A stretch of DNA of 64,000 nt, taken from NCBI GenBank assembly GCA_033439685.1, contig JAUEDM010000008.1:124001-188000 (forward strand), in the 5' to 3' direction. Source of the DNA: Apodospora peruviana. Taxonomy: Eukaryota > Ascomycota > Sordariomycetes > Sordariales > Lasiosphaeriaceae. Made by a program: the position numbers and the translations under genes. The notes below the pieces were generated by a model. It was not told the origin of the DNA. It worked only from the letters and a program-made list of their open reading frames with translations, and made no database searches. This document shows positions 58,397 to 64,000 of the stretch, one piece after another; positions within the stretch are counted from its first letter, which is position 1; each line of letters begins with the position of its first letter.

Positions 58397-59941
58397 TTAC
58401 CCATCCGTCAGTTTCTTAAACACATCCCAGTCCATCCTCTCCAAAGCACTAGCCTTTTGTCTCGCGATCTCATCGACCGTATTCTCCTCGAAATAGAACG
58501 CCCACACACTCCTCGCGCCGTTACTCGACCCACCCCGACTACTCACAACCCCAACATGCTGAACAGCCTGCTCTCCATGTGCGAAACGGTACAAGAAGCC
58601 GCCAGGACGGTCGCAATACTCCTCCATCATCAGATCGGTCTGTCCGCGGCCGCGGTTGCGCAGGTACGCCGCCAACTCGGGCACACGGCGGCGATCAAAC
58701 ACAAGCGCCTGGGAGCAGCAGCCCCGCGTATCCATGGGCACGACACCCGAACTATTTTTGTTCAGACCCCCGAGCTCAAGCAACTTGCGATGGTAGTCCA
58801 GCACGCCGCCTCCGCGCAGCGAGTACATGGGCAGGTTATATTTGCCGGCCATAAAAGCGAGGACGGTAAACCCCGGGATGACGACAACGGAAAGCGCGAC
58901 GATGGTCGAAGTCTCGAGCCGACCGCAAGGGTGAACGGAGCATCGTACGATTAGCAGGAACGTGGCCGACGAGAAGATGACCAAAACTAACGTTATCCAG
59001 ATATGGTCGAACACCCAGTCCTTATTCGGATTCCAAAGCAGGAACGTCTCGCTGTTAAAGAGGCGGAGGTATAGCCACCCATTAGTGCCAGTATTATCCG
59101 TTGTATTAGTAAGGTGCTGCAGAGCAAGCAAAGTGCGAGCGAACCAGTCGCCGGCAAATATAATATCGTCTTCAAAAACGCCGATATACGGCGCGGTGGT
59201 GTCGTTGTAGCATTCTTCGAGCAGGTACAGGAAGTCGAGTACGCCCTTGCGCTGGAAGTCGTGCGCTTCTTGAAGGCGGAAAAGTTCGGCCGTGTCGGCG
59301 GCGGAAAGGTTCTCGTAGCTGGCGTAGTGGTCGACTAACGCGGGGAGCCAGGGATATTGCGAGGACATATTGGAGATGGGGTCGGCGTCGGCGAAGAGGA
59401 TGCGAACGTCTACGGCGGCGCGCTGGCGAGGAGAGAGGCCGACCAGCATGGAGCCGACTGCGTCCGGGAAGTAATGTGCTGCATCGGGGTGGTCGCGAGG
59501 AAAGGTGGCGAACGCTGCGCAGAGGATGGGCTGCTGCTGCTGGGTTATATTCGAGCTTGCGGCGGTCGTGGAGGAGGGAGGTGCGGTCGAAGTCGAGGTC
59601 GAGGTCGAGTGTTGATCGAGAAAGGCGCGGGCTTCTTGTTGGCGCACGACAGAGTAGCCGAAATCGTAGGCATGCTTACTGTGGAAGTAGGCGCTGTGAG
59701 GATCGCGCCACAGGGCGAAATTGTGGTAGACAAAGATGGAGAGCCAGAGGCTAGCGCTCACGGTTAGGGTCAGAACAGCCGGGAGCGAGAGCAGGCTTGC
59801 GAGGTTTGGGAGATGCCACTTCATGGCCTGAAGGAGACGGAGACGGCTATCGAAGATGATTGAGGATGGTGTCGCTTGACGCTCAGTTGACGACGCGACG
59901 GCATTCGAAGTGGAACAGCTTCCGAGTCGGGCTCCGTTCAT
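58397..59941 (-). CDS. PGAP4-like GPI-glycan glycosyltransferase, 514 aa
   Basis: Single exon from ATG 59941 to 58397. A second in-frame Met (M40, MKWHLPNLASLL) just before the first membrane span is an alternative start. An N-terminal signal anchor (about 44-72) is followed by a Ser/Thr/Gln-rich stalk and a luminal GT-A-type domain: LCAAFATFPRD, FQRKGVLDFLYLLEECYNDT, and APYIGVFEDDIIFAGDWFAR with the acidic metal-binding EDD. Two adjacent spans (IWITLVLVIFSSATFLLIV and STIVALSVVVIPGFTVLAFM) interrupt the domain, after which catalytic sequence resumes (RGCCSQALVFDRRRVPELAA, TDLMMEEYC). A transferase domain split by a tandem hairpin of spans is the distinctive plan of PGAP4/TMEM246, which adds a sugar side chain to GPI anchors in the Golgi. 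The donor and acceptor sugars in this fungus are unknown. Confidence 0.85.
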   Translation of the reverse strand: MNGARLGSCSTSNAVASSTERQATPSSIIFDSRLRLLQAMKWHLPNLASLLSLPAVLTLTVSASLWLSIFVYHNFALWRDPHSAYFHSKHAYDFGYSVVRQQEARAFLDQHSTSTSTSTAPPSSTTAASSNITQQQQPILCAAFATFPRDHPDAAHYFPDAVGSMLVGLSPRQRAAVDVRILFADADPISNMSSQYPWLPALVDHYASYENLSAADTAELFRLQEAHDFQRKGVLDFLYLLEECYNDTTAPYIGVFEDDIIFAGDWFARTLLALQHLTNTTDNTGTNGWLYLRLFNSETFLLWNPNKDWVFDHIWITLVLVIFSSATFLLIVRCSVHPCGRLETSTIVALSVVVIPGFTVLAFMAGKYNLPMYSLRGGGVLDYHRKLLELGGLNKNSSGVVPMDTRGCCSQALVFDRRRVPELAAYLRNRGRGQTDLMMEEYCDRPGGFLYRFAHGEQAVQHVGVVSSRGGSSNGARSVWAFYFEENTVDEIARQKASALERMDWDVFKKLTDG

Positions 59942-60674
59942 TCCTTCCCCTTCCGGCTGCGATTAACACCGAGATTGCGCTTTATCTCTGGGCCGCGCCT
60001 ACCTGACGCATTTTCCACGTGGGAAAGTGGACAGAAATGAAAGCGATCTTAGATAGCACGATCCATCAGCTAGAGAACACCGAGTCTTGCACAAGCTTTC
60101 ATCCCATTATCGGAGTGGGTCACGATCTGGCTCCAACATTACTCGGATAGTACCATCTAAAATGAAGCGAGACTCTTGATTGGCTAAGTCCGAACCTTTT
60201 CATCTCAAACAACCTACACTTTGAGGTCTACTGTGACATGGATAGCATATATGCCGGCTGAAGCCGTCTGTCGGGTCACCGCATGGCTGGTTCAGGGGTT
60301 CGTAACTGTATAGATGTGAGTGGCCGCTTGATAAATACCCCTTAAATCTGTGGCCAATAACGGCAACCGACTGGTTATTGCGGACCAAAATTGCAGTTCC
60401 TGTAACGGCAGGATGGGCAGGGCCAGCCACTGGGTGATGCACAACATATTGTTTGTCTTATACGCCCCGTATCCGTCACTTTGTCGGGGACTTGAGATTT
60501 GGTTGGTGATACAGATGGGTCTGAGATACGGCCTGTTTTGTGTAATCAGTAAAATCTTCAGGAAGCAACCATCCGAAACAGAGAGACTTGTTTCCACTAT
60601 TCCGATACATGGCATGTATGTATGCTGCCAGTGGCTCTTTTCCTTCAGTCTTCCTCCCCCATGATCCATCCCAC
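59942..60674. other. intergenic, nothing recognised
   Basis: 733 bp containing the promoter of the PGAP4-like gene and the 3' flank of the decarboxylase. No repeat or RNA gene seen. Confidence 0.5.
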
Positions 60675-62609
60675 TTAAAGCGACAACGACGCTCCAACAT
60701 CCTCCAACGCCCGAATCAGTCCATCAACGGTCCCACGCACAGTCTGCCAGTTCAGCACACCCCTGAAAAAGCCCCCCCTCGGTCCAGGTGCGTAGTCCAC
60801 CATATATCCCAAAGGCACCAGTATCTTGACCATCTCCTTGGTCCGTCTGGTATTCTCCTTAGGAGTACCAAGTTTCCCACCAGGCGCCCAGTAGAAACAG
60901 ACCTGCAAGCACGGGGGAGGGTTCGTCGACACGAGGACAAAGCTGTCGTGCTGGTCCAGCCGATCGGCCATGTAAGCAGCCAACTCGAACGCCCCGTCAA
61001 CCTGGCGCTCAAATTCGTCTGAGCCCTGATATACCCAGCTCAGAGCGAGCTTCAGCGCGTCGCCGCGTCGACCACATTGGAGCGTCATGTCTGCCAGGTC
61101 CCACAGCTCCTCGTCACCACCATCTTCCTGTTGGCCACAACATTTCGCGTTCGCCGAACCTGTTCCTGTGGCGTCATGGAAGAGATACCCAGCCGGAAGT
61201 GTATTAGCCCTATGAAACACGGCCGTGTCCGGGCCGAGGAGGAACGAGCATGGCACAGGGACGTTCATCATCTTGTGCGGGTTGATAGTCAGAGAATCAG
61301 CCAGCTCGGCGCCCTTGAACCTGCTTCTCCCAAAACGGCGCGAAAAGATGAGCGGCCCGCCCCAGCTCGCGTCGACGTGCATCCACATCCCGTACCTCTT
61401 GCACACAGCAGCGATTTCTTCCAAGGGATCAAACGCACCCAGGACGGTAGTTCCAGCCGTGGCGTTGACGTAAAGCGGCGTCTTGCCTTGCTGTATGGCA
61501 CGCATGACCAACTGCTCGAGGGAGCGGGTCTGCATTGCACCGGATCGTGTGTCGGAGGGGACGGTCCAGACGCTACCGCTGCCCATGCCGCATGCCATGG
61601 CCGCTTTTTCGATTGAGTAGTGCCCATCGACGCTGGTGAAGAGGACGAATTCGTGTGAGTTGCTGCCCGCGGTTCGGGTTTCTGGGTAGAGGGTGTTGCG
61701 CGCGATCACTATTGATGTTAGATTGGAGAGGCTGCCGCCCTGCGTGGTGAACCCGCCTGCCCTGGGGCCGGTGAAGCCGAAGAGATGGGCTAGCGCTGTG
61801 GCGGTTTGTTTTTCGATTACTGTCAGGGCGGGAGATACGTGGTATACGTGAAGCTATTGGGAGTCTTGTTAATACCGAATGCCAAGTATGTATGTTGTAG
61901 CTCGGGAAGGGGGTTGTGACGACTTACGCTGTTGTTGAGAACAGAGAGAACTAGATCGGATATAACGCCAACCTAAGAAATGGTTTCGTTAGCTTGAGTT
62001 TAATCTGTCTCGTTCATTAGTGGCTGTTAATGAAATCAGATGTGAACGTACGGCGTTGGTGCTCGAGTACAGCTTGTCCAGGAAGCCCTGGTCCCACGTG
62101 TTGACGCTGTATCTGAGAACCCTGTCCACGAGTCCGATGAGTCCCTCCTTGCCCAGTCCTTGCTGGGTAGGTAGGTTAAGAGCCAAAATGCTAGCCAGTT
62201 TGCTTGGAGGCAACGGCTCAACCAAGACTGTGCTGGAGTCTGGCTGGCTATACTGCTGCTTGCCCGGGCGTCCTTGTGCCCTGTCTGACGCTGCTTTGTC
62301 CGCAGCATCAATGAAAGGCAAGACCAGGCTTTTTACAGCATCCAACAGCTAAAGATGGTCAGTTTAGTTATCTGTGCGCGAGGAACTTGGCATGGGGGGG
62401 ACTGAGCTGACCTCCGCTGTCTCATCTGCCCGGCGCAGGGGAGCATCTGGCTGCGAGCTTGGGGTGGATGTTTCAGCGATGCTACCCATGTTTATGTTTG
62501 CTGAAGTTAATCGATTAACTCTTGCAGAAGATGTTTCCGTTCGTAAATATGAGCGAGCTTCTTGGAATATATACTTCAAGTAGTCCTGGCTAATACGTTC
62601 AGAGGTCAT
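60675..62609 (-). CDS. group II PLP-dependent amino-acid decarboxylase (GAD/CSAD-like), 572 aa
   Basis: Four exons: 62609-62412, 62348-62052, 61972-61928, 61853-60675; all junctions are phase 0 and the total gives 572 aa. Donors are GTCAGC, GTACGT and GTAAGT. The start MTSERISQDYLKYIF leads an about 65-residue variable N-terminus. Family landmarks: LVDRVLRYSVNTWDQGFLDK with LYSSTNAVG, TTQGGSLSNLTS (217-227), VNATAGTTVLGAFDPLEEI, HVDASWGG (339-346; Asp341 binds the PLP pyridine nitrogen), and TINPHKMMNVP with the PLP-binding Lys374. Sequence style is closest to glutamate/cysteine-sulfinate/aspartate decarboxylases of the animal GAD type, not the bacterial GadB type. A cytosolic enzyme releasing CO2 from an amino acid; the exact substrate is uncertain. 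Confidence 0.93.
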
Positions 62610-64000
62610 TGGGGGTGTTGAGAATGATCACACTTCCTGGCAGCTTTATCATTAATATCCTCCTTCTCGGGCCAATTTGACTTACACAAACAAGCCTTTA
62701 CATGGTGCCATAACTGCTCCTGGCTGCGCAGAATGACATGAAAACACCTTCATTTGGCACTGTGAGAATTCCCACCATGCAGAGCATAATCTCAGCTTCG
62801 GCGTACGTACTAGCCTTGGTCAGTTTGCTCTACTACCCATCCCGCTACGCTATCTTCAGGTTGACTCGAGGATGTTAATGGCTGTCCCTGTATAGGCAGA
62901 GGATACATACTCATACGTGGAGGTACATCATGAGTCTATTCAGTTACGCCGTATACGGGCTTCTTGTATGTTTATATTCGGCACAGACATAGGAATTTGC
63001 CCGACGGGTGATGTTGTGAACTCACTCCGCAAGTCCAGTCTTTTTTCTCTGCAATTCTGGAGAATTTCCTACATGTAAGATATGCATGCAATCCAATATC
63101 ACGAGCAGGCGGTGTAGGAATCTCATCCGACTCGGATGTAGTAAGATAAGGTAGCATCGATCCGAGTGTGATGCAATGGGATCCCCATGGGGAGGACGAA
63201 ACAAGCTTTCGTGTGCAGAAAGCTTGTTCGCATGTTTGCTCGGACATGGGAATAATGTCTCGGAATCGTTCGGATGTAGTATATTATGTCAGCTGAGAAC
63301 AACGCTTGAAAGAAGAAACTCATGCTGTTGGACTGAACCGAGTATATTCATGCAAGTTGGTGTGTAGTCCGCAAAGTGGGACGGACGTTCTTGACAACTG
63401 AAGTACAGTAGTGCTTACAGGATGTACTGCCTAGAAAGGGTCCACGATCAGGACTTTCTAAGGGCGATCTGGGCAAAAAGACTCTGCAGCAAGAACTAAA
63501 AGTTCGGTACCGATGCAGACGCAGTTCCATATCTCGAACGTTCGTACCCAATAATTCGAGACGCAGACCTTGGCTTAGTATAGGTTTAGAGTAAGTAAGG
63601 TGTGACCAGTCACCGGGTTGGCCATCCGGACCATAAAATCAGTGGGAAGGAAGAAGGCGTCATCCGGAACGAGCCGGTCCAGAGAGGGTTGCAACTGTCA
63701 AATGGCGTGGCTACGCGAGAGAATAGCACATTTGTTTAGTCTCGGATGGATACCGGACGAACTACCTGTGTAACATGTGGGACATGGGAAAGATCCAATA
63801 ACGTGTTTTGGTAGCCGACGTTACCGTGGAGTCTCGCCAATAATGCGAGAGTTGAAACCGATGAAGTTGCCATTGACCATGTATACACCGCAGAATGAAA
63901 GCGTTCAATGCTTCTCATACTGTGATATAGGCAAAAATGCGCTATGCGATACCAGGTAAAGAACGAGATATTTATGTAGCATATTCATTTGGGGTGGTAC
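62610..64000. other. right-end intergenic region, nothing recognised
   Basis: 1.4 kb from the decarboxylase start to the window edge. Contains its promoter. Only short frames; a short inverted pair AAGCTTTCGTGTGCAGAAAGCTT (about 63203-63226) is the only local structure noticed. A gene could begin beyond the edge. Confidence 0.45.

Noticed and set aside
1..64000. CRISPR arrays, bacterial operons or riboswitches
   Set aside because: No regularly spaced direct repeats or leader structures were seen; gene structure is plainly eukaryotic.

Overview
This window is from a filamentous ascomycete (Pezizomycotina). Genes are split by short introns (about 55-80 nt) with GTRAGT-like donors, CTRAY branch sites and AG acceptors. 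It carries fungal-only families (HET proteins, membrane-anchored ankyrin-SPRY and TPR-CHAT proteins, sugar porters, a CNT nucleoside transporter) and AT-rich repeat relics that look mutated by RIP. The species cannot be named from the sequence. Splice models were built by hand; most close in frame exactly, which is the main support for them.

Region 1 (1-22.2 kb) is accessory in character. It runs: a cytochrome P450 cut by the left edge; a decayed RBR E3-ligase-like gene; a monocarboxylate-type MFS transporter; a second-copy-like, full-length actin that appears to carry a 143-residue N-terminal extension; two divergent HET-domain genes; and a 2107-aa, nine-exon membrane/ankyrin/SPRY protein. 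One intron of the last gene holds a 199-bp TIR element. Two inverted copies of one dispersed repeat (about 1.58 kb and 21.74-21.89 kb) bracket this block, and the right copy sits in an AT-rich relic.

Region 2 (22.4-34.3 kb) holds a haloacetate-dehalogenase-like alpha/beta hydrolase, a small conserved fungal protein, a multi-membrane-span protein with a fungal C-terminal domain, a 223-aa conserved protein, an Hsp20 chaperone and a second decayed RBR gene.

Region 3 (34.3-47 kb) is housekeeping-like: a CNT nucleoside transporter, an ACMSD-type amidohydrolase with an 18-nt exon, a disordered protein, an initiator tRNA-Met and a polynucleotide kinase/3'-phosphatase with a possible mitochondrial presequence.

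Region 4 (47-64 kb) has a TIR element in a 3.8-kb gene-poor gap, a hexose transporter, a TPR-CHAT protease-like protein sharing a 344-bp intergene with a divergent 305-309-aa protein, a PGAP4-like glycosyltransferase and a group II PLP decarboxylase, then a 1.4-kb tail with no gene seen.

The most unusual items are the extended actin beside P450 and MFS genes, the HET/HET/ANK-SPRY island, and the TPR-CHAT divergent pair.
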